A stretch of 64,000 nt of DNA from Castanea sativa (GCF_040712315.1 NC_134013.1:12621001-12685000), one strand, 5' to 3'. Positions 1-12,502 are shown, counted from the stretch's first letter. A program made the numbers and translations. Notes: generated by a model not told the origin, from the letters alone.

Positions 1-277
1 CCGTTCGATGAACCATATCATCCACTAGGTTCGCTCGCCTCATGTTTTCCCTCATTTCATCCATGGCTTTTCTCATCTGGTCCATCTCTTTTTCCAAGTG
101 TGGCACCCTTCTTGAAGCGGTACCCCTTGTTTGATCTTCGGACTCGACATTTTCTCCTCCACCTTCCTGACTCGGTGCCCGTCTATCCGCGTGCCCATCT
201 TGGCGCTGCCTCCTGAGGTTGATCTCCCTATTCAACTCTTGGTTTTGACGTGTTAGTTCCGCCATAGCGGCGGCCAT
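1..277 (-). CDS. Tat-like Ty3/gypsy gag, N-terminal part, cut by window edge
   Basis: On the minus strand an open frame runs from an ATG at 275-277 to the window start. It encodes a hydrophilic stretch rich in Gln, Glu and Arg, beginning MAAAMAELTRQNQELNREI and continuing with a charged, probably helical segment of repeated Met-Asp/Glu-Met motifs. This is how gag of plant Tat-type gypsy elements begins, ahead of the conserved gag domain. The primer-binding region and LTR lie immediately upstream on the same strand (472-1175), so this is the 5' end of an element that continues outside the window to the left. The frame stays open further upstream, so the exact start is uncertain. Whether the element is intact cannot be judged here. 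Confidence 0.6.
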   Translation of the reverse strand, partial: MAAAMAELTRQNQELNREINLRRQRQDGHADRRAPSQEGGGENVESEDQTRGTASRRVPHLEKEMDQMRKAMDEMRENMRRANLVDDMVHRT

Positions 278-471
278 GGATTGTATATGTTGAATGGAAG
301 GTGGTTGTACGACAGGCGCTGACCTGCGATCGCGAAGGGGGTTGCTAGAAGCATCCCTACTCTCCTGGTGGCATGGGCTTGTTGCCCTTGATCTTGTTCG
401 AACCATTCAGCCTTTTGTCTGGGAAAGGCTAATCGTTGAAAACAAAACAAATAACCGAACGAAAAGAACTG

Positions 472-491
472 TTCCCACAAACAGCGCCAAC
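472..491 (-). other. Primer-binding region of the left-edge retrotransposon
   Basis: Directly inside the LTR end, the minus strand reads TTGGCGCTGTTTGTGGGAAC. This is the usual position and style of a Tat/gypsy primer-binding site. The two other Tat-like elements in the window have TTGGTGTCGTTTGTGGGG at the matching place. I do not assign the primer tRNA. Confidence 0.5.
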
Positions 492-1175
492 TGATGATGC
501 AAAGAAGATCAGAAGGCTGGATGTGTCGGACTTGAAAGGACCACTTGCTCTCTCTGCGGCCTGAAGAAAAAGAAAAGCAAATCAAAGGTGACCGGGGCTG
601 CCGGCCAAAAACCCTCCGATGGCAAAGTTAGTTTTTCTCTCTATATTTTTGGAGTTCCAACTTTTTTGGAGTCAAATTCACATACATTTGCCTTGTCTGA
701 ATCAGTCTTTATATAGTGCCTTCATAGGCGGTTATCGAAATTGGAAACCCCCCTGGATTCAAGGAGGCGCAAGGGTCAAATGTAACTCCTACAACCGTTT
801 AGGAGTTATTGCTTCTATTTCACAACGGATACTTGACAGTTATGCGTGGGATAAAGAATTATTACATTATATTCGGAGATTTTCCTAAGTGTGATACTCT
901 CGTCCTGGAACTCCTTAGTTGAGTATACTTTGGCACTTGCGTAGGGGCTGTCTCGTCTGACAGACAAACTCCTTCAAGACGAGGTTGTCCGCATTCTGGA
1001 CGAGCGCCCATTCACTGGTGGTGCTTATCTCGTCCAGAGCTCTTCTTGCTTGGACGAGGTAGTTGCAGGTAGGTTCCAAAGGGTGTTTTACAATTCCAAA
1101 CGGGTTACGGACGACCTTTATGGACGACTTGGAAATAGGCAAAATTAGTACCCTATCAAAAGCAATTAGTAAACC
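492..1175 (-). mobile_element. 5' LTR of a minus-strand Tat-like retrotransposon
   Basis: The inner border is the TG at 492 (reads ...CA on the minus strand), followed by the primer-binding region. A minus-strand TATA box (CACTATATAAAGACTG, about 708-723) marks the LTR promoter. The outer border near 1160-1175 is not certain, because the partner LTR and any target-site duplication lie outside the window. Any short ORFs here are LTR sequence and not genes. Confidence 0.55.
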
Positions 1176-2055
1176 AATGGCTTTATAAAGGTTCGAACCA
1201 TGATATATTGAGATTTTAAGTGTATATTTGGAATTGCCAAAAGCAGCACTCCTTTTTGTCTTTTTTTTCTTTTTTAAGAATCAAAGTGTGTTTCCCCTCT
1301 ATTTTTGTTTTTGACACATTTTATATACACTATTTTGTTTATTATTGGTTAAAATATTATTTTAGTCTTTAAATTTTATCCAAAAAATTTTTTATTTTTT
1401 CATTCCTAAATTTTGTGAAGAATTAGTTTTTATTTTTATTTTTTCAATAGTTTAGGGACAAAACAAGAACAAACAAAAAAAGCTTATTTAATAATTTATG
1501 AATGAAAAGAAATATTTCTCAAAATTTAAGGACAAAATGTAAAATATTTTCAATAGTTTATAGACAAAAAAATATTTTTTTTAATAATTTAAAGATAAAA
1601 AAATTTAAAATCTAAGGAAAAAAATAAATTTTTAATAAAATTTAAGGATGAAATTTTTTTTTTTTTGGTTTGACACTGCTACAGCCTACAGCAAGTAAAC
1701 AAGATACACTGCTAAAGCAAGTTTTACAGTACTGTAATGTATCAATCTTGCCGCTTTCGATTTTCAAATCTATAAGCTTTTGAAGGTCTCTAAGCTCTTC
1801 TATTCTAGGGTTTCTCTTTCTCTGTACTCTCTCCGTTTCTCGCTTTTGTGGACGCCGCCTTGAATTCAAAAACCCCTAATCTGCTGTTTCAACGTTCTGC
1901 AGGTCCGGTTACCCTTCAATTTCGATTTCCATCAATTAATTTATTTATTTTTTCTATTTTCCATTTACATTTCCAAACAATGAAATGAAAAGAAATTTGT
2001 GATTTGATGCAATTTTTATTTTTTATTTGTAAAATGATTGACTAGGTTCCTGAAA
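1176..2055. other. AT-rich spacer, then 5' leader of the next gene
   Basis: 1176-1650 is AT-rich with poly-T and poly-A runs and no coding signal. From about 1760 the plus strand becomes pyrimidine-rich and includes the TTCTAGGGTTTCTCTTTCTC type of leader common before plant start codons. A 5'UTR intron is plausible: donor CTGCAG|GTCCGG near 1902 and acceptor GACTAG|GTTCC near 2046, ten bases before the ATG. Confidence 0.4.
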
Positions 2056-5000
2056 ATGGAGCCCGTAGCTTTGGCTGTGGACAAACTGAAATCCTTTGCA
2101 AAATCGAGCCAAGACTTCGTCCACACCCTCACTCATCGCCCCGAAAATTCATCTAGCCGCAATCCAGTACTGTCTCTCTCTCTCTCTCTCTTTAACAGAT
2201 TTTTGATTAATTTTATTCCCATCATTTATAGATAGAGATTTCAATTTTCATTTTGTTTAAATTTGCTTGAAGTTGTTGATTCACGCCCTAAATGTTATGG
2301 TATAACTCTCAGTTTGTAGCTATCCCGGGCGAGATTGAGCTTTAAATGTATGCAATTGAATGTCTAAGCAATTTGATTAGTTACCCAGATAGCAGATTTG
2401 GAAGTACTATTACATAGCTGTTTTGGGAATTTTTGTTGTTACATATGAATTTTTTGCAATGATTCATGACTGCTTTGGGTACTATTTTGAAGGATGTTTT
2501 GTCCACTTTCATTAAGGAAACAAGCTGAGATTGATAGAATGTTTCTTTTAAATGGTAAGTTACTCGCCCATCTCGTGGGTATTCAACCTACAATGTTACA
2601 GAAAAGAAATGAAATTATAGAGAGAAAATTTGGGGATTTCAGTTTGAGGATTGTATTATGACTACGATAAAGATTACAATGTGTTATCCCTGTTTTATAC
2701 AATCTGTGCGGGTAGCCAACTCTAACAAACTTGGCGCCAAAGTTCCAATCATAACAAATTTTCTAAACTACCATTAGATTAAGAACATGTGGACTTTCAC
2801 TCTAACTGAACCTGTAACTAACAGTTTACATTAACTCATTAAGCTACACATGGCTTTGGGCTTCAGATTTAGACTCCATGCCATTTTGTTCTGAATTGGT
2901 TTAACACTTGAACTGGCTTGAGATGAATCTGATGTAGATTCTGAACTGTGTTGTGCTGATCTATATCGGTTAGCTTTACGCATTCCACTTTGCTCTTAGA
3001 CGGGAAAAGGATGCTGTTTGAGTCAGAATTCATAGCCTAGAGATTGATAGTGTTAAGTAGCTTGATTTTGTTAAAGCATAAACTAAAATTTTGAGGTTTA
3101 AGTGATAAACTATTTGCAATTTTTTCCAATACAGATCAACTATTGATTTCTTATATCTAATTGTGTGGGTGGTATTCCTTCACCTCTTAAAGTAATTCTA
3201 TATTGTTGTGAGTACTTTCAGAAAACTTATATAGAGGAATAGCATTTGATTTTCTATCTCTTGGAATGGAGATACAGGTCAAAGTGTTCAAAAATCTAAG
3301 ATTGTGCATAAGCCCCTTTCCAATTTTTTTTTTTGTAGCTTATATATATATATATATATATATATTAATGTCATTTATGAACATGAATATGGCTGATGTT
3401 TAATTTTGGTAATTTACACACATATTTGGAGGTCTTAAACCCATTAACTCACTCTCTACTTTGTTTAGGAGGTGCCATTTGAGTTAGACCTCATGGGCAT
3501 GAATAAAGTTATTTTAGTGGAATACATTCAAAATTTCACTGTCTAGCTGCTTCATTCGTGATTTTTTCTACTGATATATGCCCTTGGTGGATTATCCAAT
3601 CCAGTTTTCTTTAGTAGGCTTCAATATTCAATAAATTTTGTTAATGATCTTAAGTTGTGACGGAGCCAAGATATAAATCTAGGGGGGGAAAGTTTATAAC
3701 ACACACACACTGTACCTTTCACAAAGAAGAACAATTATTAATTGATAGAAAGAAAAAAAAATCACTAAATTACTAAATATAAAGCTGTAGCCTATTAGCT
3801 CAATTTTTGCTATGCCAGCTCCATCTTGCTTCTATCCAACAAGTTTACTTCCAAATAGTTCCAATCCTTTAAATTGAAGGAACGAAGGTCATCAGTGAAG
3901 TCATCAACATAGAGAAGTGATGAAACTATTTCTTTTCCTGGGTATTTAGAATAATCAAAAGTTTATTAAATCTCACTCCAGTTTTTAAATGCAGTTATTA
4001 CCAGGAGGTAATAGAGATGTATCATGCCAAACATGTCTTTTGGATACCAAACAGTGCTCTGCATTTGTTCCCCTCTTTTGCAAAGTGCTAGAAATATTTT
4101 CAGCATGATTTGCTGGTCTTATTTACTCAAGGATTGCAATGAAGAGATTTTAGGCCTTTTCTTTTACATTAATACATTTCTCTTACATGACGCCCCCCTC
4201 CACTCAAACACAAACTTGTAAAACTATATGACATTGCAGCATTGTAGGTTTTTTGGTCATGATTTATCAACATTCTACTTCCTATGTGGATACATGTGTC
4301 TGCACTTATGCTTGCGCTTTAGATAGCATGCTTACCACAGGAAGCATATGTTGATATCTTAGGTGATTAAAAATAGTACCTTTATTTTTATGTGGTTAAA
4401 TTTGATACACTATTATCTTCTTACAAGAATAGGCAATACTCTCCCTTACCAGTGGACTTTTTTTTTTTTTTTTTTGACGAATTTGGTGTTTCCAAAAGTG
4501 TCAATTAGCTTGGTGTTATTATCTTTTTTTTTATAATTCTTCCCATGATGTTATTTTTAGATTGAAATTCTGAAGCGGTTGCAACGTGAAGCATTTGCCG
4601 ATTTGATGAAACTCAGAAACAGACAAGACAAGGTTGAGAGACTACTTTCTATCTGTAAGACATCCAAGGGAAATCCATTCCAAGAATCCAGTACCCTTGT
4701 CAGAGGAGAGGTCGATTTCTTAGGGGCTTTGTTGATCATGGATAAAGTTGATGAGCAGAACTGTGATGCACTTTCTAGAGCAGGAATCAGGACTGGAATT
4801 GATTCAAGGTTCACATTCGAAACAACTATTGGGCCGAAAGATACTCTTGCTGCAGAGTTTGTGGCCAGGCAAAAAGGCAAGGGATATCTTGGAGAGGTTT
4901 TAGGACAGTCACTTTCTCTTGAAAAAGTGTTATATAAGACAAATTCTAGTGACTGGTTATCAGCTGTTGCAATCCCAGTAGGAGCGCAATGCAGGGATGT

Positions 5001-6357
5001 AGCAATCACTACAATTTCTTCTTATCAGGTACAGTCTATTTGCTTTAATATTGTTGCTAACCTAGATTGTTGAACCTCGCATTTAATATTCTGGGATAAC
5101 ATATTAGTTTTGTTCATTACATTGAGGATCACATACATGTCAGCCTAATTGATGAATGATTTCAAGCTACTTAGAAGAAATTTCAGCTGCATTTGAATTT
5201 TGGTTGGATGTTGTTAAAGCTGCTTTTGGGAATTGCATAGTGTCCCATTACACCCTTATTTCTAAATATCCAGTTGATTGCTGATCTGTAGGATATTTCA
5301 GTGGCTTTCTGTTCTCTGTTTTGTGGCAATAATATTCTTATAGTAGGATAGATCGGTAAATTGATGATGTAATTAGGCTTGTTGCTTTATGTGTTTGTAT
5401 GTGGCTGGTGTGTTAAATCAAGTTCCAAATATAATTCACACGACGGCCCCGTTTTAGGCCTTAAGCTTTTTTTGAGTCAGACTGATCATATCATTGAGCC
5501 TGTTTCCATTTCTGCTCTTGCAACTATGTTTTACACCAAAATAAGCATGATGCTTATAACAATCCAATTTAGCACTGTACGTTTTCATATTGAATTTACT
5601 GCTATCAGTAATCAGGTTCTCAATATACAGTTATATACTAATTCATTTTATCTGACAGGGAAAGGGCCTTACGGATTTATCATCACTTGGACCTCCCCTT
5701 TTGAATCAGCATAGTGGCAGTGGCATTGGCATAAAAGTGAGAAAATCAAATATTGTTGCTTCATTGGCACAATTTGTTTCTGGATTGGAAATGCAAGCAG
5801 GTTCTGATAGTATGGGGCATTGCTTCAGCACTTTTGGACAAATTGTCTGTGAACTTCCACAAGGAATAAAACTCTCACTTTTGGGTCTTCATCAAGTGCC
5901 TAGATCATTAAGCCAACGAGTTAGTCTTGGACCCCTTACCATTCCTGTAGGCCTCTTAGAACATCATAGAGCTCCCAAGACGGTGGTTGAAGCATCTGCT
6001 TCAGCCATGATAGAAAGCACACAGGAACATGTCTCAACTGGGTGTGTTGCTTTAACGTTGGAGTCCGAAATTGATGGGTTTACGAGAATTGAAGGTTGGA
6101 TTGAGATGCAAAAATCAAACCCTGAACGTTTACAATGGGCTGTCAATATGTCTGATGATTCTGAAGATTCTTTTGGATGGGGAATGAGCTTGAGTGGAAT
6201 GGTTGGAGGTCCAACAAGTGGAGACCATTTTCAGGCTGAATCTTATTTAAAAGTTAACTTAGGTAAGAGATTCAGCTTGAAACCAGGCCTTGCATATATT
6301 GCAGATGGGAATTCCAAAATAACTGCCTTTATGCTGCGGTCTAATTGGTCCCTCTGA
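2056..6357 (+). CDS. Conserved plant protein of unknown function, 425 aa, three exons
   Basis: The coding exons are 2056-2166, 4561-5028 and 5659-6357. Both introns are phase 0 with GT-AG borders, and the splice gives 37+156+232 residues. The ATG at 2056 opens MEPVALAVDKLKSFAKSSQD. The join into exon 2 (RNP|IEILKRLQREAF) and the join into exon 3 (SSYQ|GKGLTDL) read smoothly. Exon 1 and early exon 2 look helical and charged (residues about 1-75). The rest is rich in alternating hydrophobic/polar strands and ends ...FMLRSNWSL, which resembles a beta-barrel type outer-membrane protein. That is only a structural impression. I recall similar unnamed proteins across land plants but cannot name a function. 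No signal peptide or helical membrane segment is seen. Intron 1 (2.4 kb) holds a TA microsatellite near 3341-3365 and degraded repeat material around 3660-3960. The gene looks intact. Confidence 0.8.
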
Positions 6358-8205
6358 TGACCATCTTCAGCCTAGTTATCATTTTCTCAATTTTGGGTTA
6401 CATTTTCCATTCAAATTCTATAAGCAAGGTCATTATTTTCTCGGCAGGTATCTATTCTGATACAGTTCTAGTTAATCATGGGAAATGGTTTGAGGAGACC
6501 ATGTTGCAAGTTCCCCTGGGGTCCATTCTTCAAATAATTAAATATTAGCAGTAATATTTTGGGCTCAATTCTGTTATGGGTAAGTGTAGCTGTGTAGTTA
6601 GGTTTGCATTTCTCGATAAAGTACAAGATATAATTTCTTCCACTAAATTCTTGTTCTACTAGTTTGACTTTGAACAATAATTCTATGTCCCAACTCTGTG
6701 TGCATAGTCCAAAGAGGACTCCAACAACTAATGATAGTAATCGTTTTGTTGTTTTCTTTCTAATGGGAATGACAAGTAATGCGATGGGACTTTGGACATA
6801 TCGAGTTTCATCTTAATTGGCTGAGTAGGGAATAGCTAAGTTTAGTAGGTCACATTCTCATGACTATGCTGCCGAATTTTATGCTTTGGTGGTGTTGATG
6901 GTTGACGAGGACCGTAAAGATAATCTGTCATATTTCACAAATCCCTCCCTATCGTCAATTTGGTCATATGTAACGTTTGACACCAACCACACGATTGAAT
7001 TAGCATCATTTTCGACTTTATAATATCTGCTTTGTGTACGGACTTGCAACTTTAAGTTGAAAGAAATCCTGTCAAGTTGCAGTTAAATTGGAACATGCAC
7101 AAAGTGTTTGGGAATTTAGAAAAAAAATTGTTCAAGTTACAAAATTAGTAGTATATTGTAATTATCTCTTTAAAAAAATCTTGATATATTACTAGATCCC
7201 AATCAAGAGGTGCTACAATTATCATTGGAATATTTCGCACAACATGAATGTTTAAACAAGCCAAGATCACAAGCTACCGAATTGTGAAAAAAAAAAAAAA
7301 AAAATCTAAGGAAATAACACAAGATTTGAAGTTGTCTCAACTCACAGCCTTCCTCTTTGGTAAAGATCATAATCTTTACGTGTGGTAAGTGGAGTTTATG
7401 CATATGTACAAAAGAACTTCAATGGAAGATTTATTGCATAAATTTAATCCACAATTGTACATCATTCTTTAATATTTGAAGTCCTAGTGGACCTTATATC
7501 ATTGCTTACGAATTTAAAGCAGCTACCATACCATGGTGGTGTTGGTGTTTTTATTTTTATCTTTTTGAAAATCACATACCATAGTGCCAACTGCCAAGAC
7601 TACTGCAACGATATTGATCATAATGTCATTAACTTTTTTGGAATAACAGTGACAAAATTAGTCCTAAAAAGGAGTATAGATCAAGGTATGCAATAGTTGT
7701 AACCTAAACAATATATATTAAAGTTTTTGCCTTTTGTGCAAAGTTGCAAACCGACTTGCTTCAATAGGTGATCGTTGTTTACATTTGGGTCATGCCCCAC
7801 GTACTGTATTTTGACGTTTTATACTTTATTTAGTGTATTTTGGATCTTTGATCTTAACAAAAGATTGAAGTTTTTGTCTTTTTCATCAAAGATGGCGACA
7901 GCGCAAAGCAAGTTCAGATCATGAGTGCTCTATTTTCGCTTTGTTTTGTCTTTGAGGTAAGAAAACTCATGTAAGGTAAGAGTGGGATGAGTCGGGTTAG
8001 AATAGGATGAGATGTTTTACTAATCTTAATTAGAGTGGTGAGATAAAGTTGAAACATAAAAAGAAAATGATAACTATGAGAGTACAAAGAAAGAAAAAGA
8101 GACAAGTATTTTGAAAATGATAATAAAATATGTATAACAAAAAAAATTATAACAAGGATATGTACTGAAAATATCAAAGTATATGTATAGAAAATTTAAA
8201 ATATA
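6358..8205. other. 3'UTR and intergenic DNA
   Basis: The first 300-400 bases after the stop are probably 3'UTR, with AATAA-like signals around 6536-6680. Beyond that I see only AT-rich intergenic sequence with an 18-base poly-A run near 7287. No ORF has recognisable protein similarity. Confidence 0.4.
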
Positions 8206-8508
8206 TCTATACTATTATTTAAGGGGTTTTCCCTATTTAGATTCCACATTTTTTAGTTCAAAAATGCCCTTACAGCCCTATGTTTAAGTAGACACAAAAC
8301 TAAAGGACAATTCGGTAAAAATGCAACTCTAACTCCCAGTCTCCTATTTATTTTTAAATTGATTTATTTACTTATAAATTAGATTTTCAAAATAAAAATT
8401 ATATATATATATATTAAAAATAATTAAATACAGTTTTTTTTTCTACAAAATAAGACCACTAAAAAAAAAAGTCTCACCGCATGCACGAAGCACGTGTGGT
8501 GAGACTAG
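8206..8508 (+). mobile_element. Small non-autonomous Helitron
   Basis: The element starts with TCTATACTATTATTT and ends in CTAG followed by T, inserted after an A. Just inside the 3' end is a strong hairpin at 8471-8505: GTCTCACC pairs exactly with GGTGAGAC, and the stem continues imperfectly around an ACGAAG loop. TC start, 3' hairpin and CTRR-T end are the defining Helitron marks. At 303 bp it codes for nothing. The palindrome reaches the C of CTAG, slightly closer to the end than is usual. Confidence 0.7.
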
Positions 8509-9204
8509 TATTAAATAATGTATTTATAGAATTAGGGTGAGGTAAGACAGGATGGAGCAAACAACACCTATCCCCCATCATTGCATGAACATTCATGTGG
8601 AGCAAAGCATGACAAGGCATTTTTGTCATCTCTATTTTTCACAAATAAACTTATTCTAATAGGTGTCTAGATCTCAAAACCATTGTATGTTTGTTAATAC
8701 CCCCACTAATATAAAAAGTAGCTTACAAATATGTATTTTGTAGCTTGTATAGCAATGCGGTTATAGTTATTACAAATTTTATCATAGTAATCTTACAAAT
8801 TGATATGTTGCTTTTTAAACATAAAATAAAAACTATTTAATTTTTATAGCAATGAAATTATATATATATATTTTTTTGAGAGTCCACTAAGCCATTGTAT
8901 ACACATGTTAAAAATTTTTTTAAAAAGAAGATAACTTATAGGATGAGCCGGAATCTTGTACCATGCTTTATGCATGCACAAAGTGGCTCCCTCAACTTAA
9001 AAATTGATTATTAATTGCATTGTGATCAATTAGGGAGTGCCACAAATTAAAAATCAAGGATCATTGCACACTTGCTGTTAAAAACAATATCAATGTATCA
9101 TTTGACACTATACGTTTTGTAATTATGGTTCAAAGAATGCTTATTAGGCTTCTAACTTTTTCCCAAGCTATATTATGTGAAGGAAAAATATATATATAGC
9201 TAAA

Positions 9205-9254
<50 letters not shown>

Positions 9255-9483
9255 ACATTCTCATAAAAATCCGAATCACAACCAATAAATTTGTAACTTA
9301 ACCCATAAGTTAGCGTTTTAAAAAATATTCAGAGTTTAAATCTATTATTCCCATCATAATTATGAATTATTATCCAAAAAAAGAATAATCCTTACCACAT
9401 GATGGTCATTAAATTTCAGATCCCAACAACCATAGAGGATCCAAACTTGCAAATCACACACCACTTAAACAATAATTAATTTG
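8509..9483. other. Intergenic AT-rich DNA with a long TA microsatellite
   Basis: No gene is seen. A pure TA dinucleotide tract of about 44 bases occupies about 9207-9250, with shorter TA runs near 8860. Confidence 0.6.
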
Positions 9484-9612
9484 GGTCCGTTTGATAATGT
9501 TATTTTAGTAATGTTGTATGTATTTTTTAAAAATACATACAAGTAAAAAAATGTATAAAAATATATATAATATTGTTTAAAAACTGAAAACATATACCAA
9601 ACTACCATTTTC
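9484..9612 (+). mobile_element. MITE copy upstream of the SKP1-like gene
   Basis: This AT-rich stretch starts GGGTCCGTTTGATAATG and ends CATATACCAAACTACC. It shares blocks such as AATATTGTTTAAAAACTGAAAA and GTATTTTTTAAAAATAC with the inverted copy at 12372-12502. The ends are weakly complementary, with GTTTG at one end and CAAAC at the other. The superfamily is not determined. Confidence 0.4.
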
Positions 9613-9702
9613 TTCTCTACTTTTCTTTTTCTTTTCCTAATAGTAATTGAAATTTAGAAAATTCTGGAATTAAATTAAATTTCAAATTTTTTTATATAAT
9701 AA

Positions 9703-9710
9703 TATAAATA
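9703..9710 (+). promoter_or_regulatory. TATA box of the SKP1-like gene
   Basis: TATAAATA lies 159 bases before the start codon. It is followed by a pyrimidine-rich leader containing CTCTCC and TTTCTAGGGTTT, then a purine AGAAG repeat (about 9831-9860) that runs up to the ATG. Confidence 0.6.
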
Positions 9711-9868
9711 AGAGCCACCCCCACAATGAATACACTTAAAAATTATTTCATTATTAAAATTTTATTTCTCCAGAGAGAGTCTCTCAAACTCTATCCAATT
9801 TCTAGGGTTTGCGTGAGCGGAAAAGAGGTAAAGAGAAGAGAAGAGAAGAGAAGAGAGAGCGAAAAACG

Positions 9869-11388
9869 ATGTCGTCGAGGAAGATAACGCTGAAGAGCTC
9901 GGACGGAGAGACGTTCGAGGTGGAGGAAGCGGTGGCGTTGGAGTCTCAGACGATAAAGCACATGATTGAAGACGATTGCGCCGACAATGGAATCCCTCTG
10001 CCGAACGTGACCAGCAAGATCTTGTCGAAGGTCATCGAGTACTGCAAAAAGCACGTCGAGACCCCGAAAGCCGAGGACCGTGTCGCCTCTGCCGATGATG
10101 AGCTCAAGAACTGGGACCTCGAGTTCGTCAAAGTCGACCAGGCCACCCTCTTCGATCTCATCTTGGTTTGCCCCTCTCTCTCATCTCTCATCTCTCATCT
10201 CTCAGATCTTTCAATTTTCTCTCTCTGTAGAGATTGATTTATATTGTTTGGGAACAAAAGGGGAAAATAGTTTTTTTTTTTTTAAGATTTTTATTTATTT
10301 GTTATATTGTTATTGTGAAGTTGTGAACGTTTACTCTGTTGTGTTGATTGCTGAATTACTAGTCCCTTTACTTTGTTTTGTTTTGGTTGAGATGAAAGAA
10401 TTCACAATCTTACTCCTGTTTTTTGTTGTGATTTTGTGTGTTTTTGCCGATGGATTTGTTGTTGAAGTGTAGATGGACCCTAAGGTTGTTTTAGGTGAAT
10501 GGTAAGTTCTTATTGTAAAGGGGAAGTATTGGTTGAAGAAGTGGTCTCAGGATGCCAATGAGCTCGAAACGGCACATCTTTTATTGGGTGCAGGCACACT
10601 CGAGTGAAAATTGCCTTAGTGGCCATAATAATTGGTAGTGCTTTTGAGTTTTGGAAATGAATACAATATGCTGACAAGAGTTATTAGAGAGATGGGTATG
10701 AATCTTGACTTACAGGACTTTCAAGTTTTAGGAACATGTTCCTGGATGAATTTTGGATAATCAAATTGCGTTTATGTATCAACCTTGTTACTTTATTCTG
10801 ATGTTGAATATGGAATAGCTTTAGCGACTCTGTCCATCTCTTTTCTGTTTTGAACCATTGATTTGTTACGATATGTGCGGACTCTTGCTTTTGAAGACTC
10901 AAATGTTGTTCCCAAATAGAATCTACTTTATGCTTGAAACTCTGCTGATGCCCTTTAGTTATCATTCTATTGACTTTCTTTCCATTTTGAAGGTCCACTT
11001 AACAATTTTTTTGTGATCCTGCAATATACTTATAGAGCATCAAGACCATTGGTGTTTTGTTGTCCATAGAAGCCACTAAGATCATTTAATGGGTCTATGG
11101 TTTTGTTGCTGCATTTAACATGCACTGAATTAGTGCTGCATTATATAAGTTACTTCTACCATGTTTGTACACCTAGAATGACAAATCTTACTCTGGATTA
11201 TGTCTGGTTTGCAGGCTGCAAATTATCTGAACATCAAGAGCTTGCTGGATCTGACTTGCCAGACAGTGGCAGACATGATCAAGGGCAAAACACCAGAGGA
11301 AATCCGCAAGACGTTCAACATCAAGAATGACTTCACACCCGAGGAAGAGGAGGAGGTTCGCAGGGAGAACCAATGGGCCTTTGAGTGA
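9869..11388 (+). CDS. SKP1: SKP1-like protein, SCF ubiquitin-ligase adaptor, 156 aa
   Basis: The exons are 9869-10165 and 11215-11388. The single phase-0 intron splits FDLIL|AANYL, the conserved intron position of plant SKP1/ASK genes. Residues 1 to about 65 form the BTB/POZ-like fold ([23 protein letters not shown]). Residues about 80-156 are the Skp1 dimerisation domain with [14 protein letters not shown] and the C-terminal ENQWAFE, which contact F-box proteins. The 156-aa length is normal for the family and no key residue is missing. The product bridges CUL1 and F-box proteins in nuclear and cytosolic SCF complexes that ubiquitinate regulatory proteins. Plants have many SKP1 paralogues, so the family is certain but not which member this is. 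The TATA box at 9703 and a leafy-plant type leader support expression. Confidence 0.95.
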
Positions 11389-12371
11389 AAAAAGTTATAA
11401 AAATGAGCAGATCTGTTTTTACTTTTTTGTGGCTTATGATTTACTCCTGTGCTGAGGAAAGGGGTGGTTGTTTCCACCTATCTAAGACCTTCTAGTTATT
11501 CAAGTACTGTTCTAGGTGTCTCTGCTGTAAAACAATGTTTGTTTTGCTTATACCCACTTCCCTTCCCTCCACATTTAGTCGCAAAATATGATGTTTAATG
11601 GATCTCTTTTATTATGTTAATATGATAATATGTTGCTTTTTCTCCAGTTGTTTGTGTTCTTGACGCTTTGTCTACAGTACTTGTCATATCAAGGTGATCC
11701 ACCATTGACTTTTGGTGGGGGGGATCCAAGTGGGTTTTGTTGAGGTTATCACAGCTATATTTTCAGAGATTCAGTGGTTTGTTTATGATGGATCTATGAA
11801 ATGTGTTCTATCTGCAATTCTTGTCGGTGATTCACCACCAACTTTGCTTGAGAGAGTTGTTCTTTCATGGACTTGGTTCCAGGTTGGGTGTCCCGTCTAC
11901 CAAGGTTTTTCTGTATGTTATGTGTGTGTATTCTATTATGTACACAAAGTTTACCGATTTTGGTATTGGTTCGCTGAATCAGCCCTACCGCCATATTTTT
12001 GCACACTATTGGCTTGGAACAATTTTTAGTAGTTTCACTGCCTATGTTTAGTTGTTTACAGCTTATTGAAGACTCCTGAAACGTTTATCGTGTGCAGGGG
12101 AAGGTGCTTTCTGGCATTGTAAATTGGAAAATGCTTAAGATATTAGAGTAACTCCGACATTCAAATTCCCTAAGTAGAGGTATTTTTTAGTCCCATTGTA
12201 GAGATTTATTTTCTTTAGTTATCAAAGTAGCTCCGACCTGCCCACTTGATAAGCTCCCCGGCATATGCATTAATACATACAATGAAATTAAATAAGCAGC
12301 AGCCTTTAGTTTGACCCAAAACTGATGGAATGGAATCAGCACGGAGAGTGGAGAAAGAAAAACCAAAAAAT
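11389..12371. other. SKP1-like 3'UTR and intergenic DNA
   Basis: About 11389-11650 is probably 3'UTR, with several T-rich and AATAT signals. The rest has no convincing gene; its open frames lack family similarity and overlap each other on both strands. Confidence 0.4.
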
Positions 12372-12502
12372 AGAACAATAATTTTGGAATGTGATTTTGA
12401 GCAATAATTTTCAGTTTTTAAACAATATTATACGTATTTTCACACTTTTTCATCCACACGTATTTTCAAAAAATACAAACAACATTACCAAACACCTCCT
12501 TA
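12372..12502 (-). mobile_element. MITE copy downstream of the SKP1-like gene
   Basis: Its reverse complement matches 9484-9612 over most of its length: GGTAATGTTG, a GTATTTTTT...AAATAC palindromic core, and AATATTGTTTAAAAACTGAAAA. The two copies therefore sit in opposite orientation on either side of the SKP1-like gene. Confidence 0.4.

Noticed and set aside
253..585. 110-aa minus ORF at the window start
   Set aside because: It spans the LTR/primer-binding border and is out of frame with the gag reading.
4557..5009. 150-aa minus ORF over exon 2 of the first gene
   Set aside because: It mirrors the plus-strand exon, which has splice sites and conserved protein sequence.
9207..9250. TA tract as a viral integration site
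   Set aside because: No viral or other foreign sequence borders it, so it is only a microsatellite.
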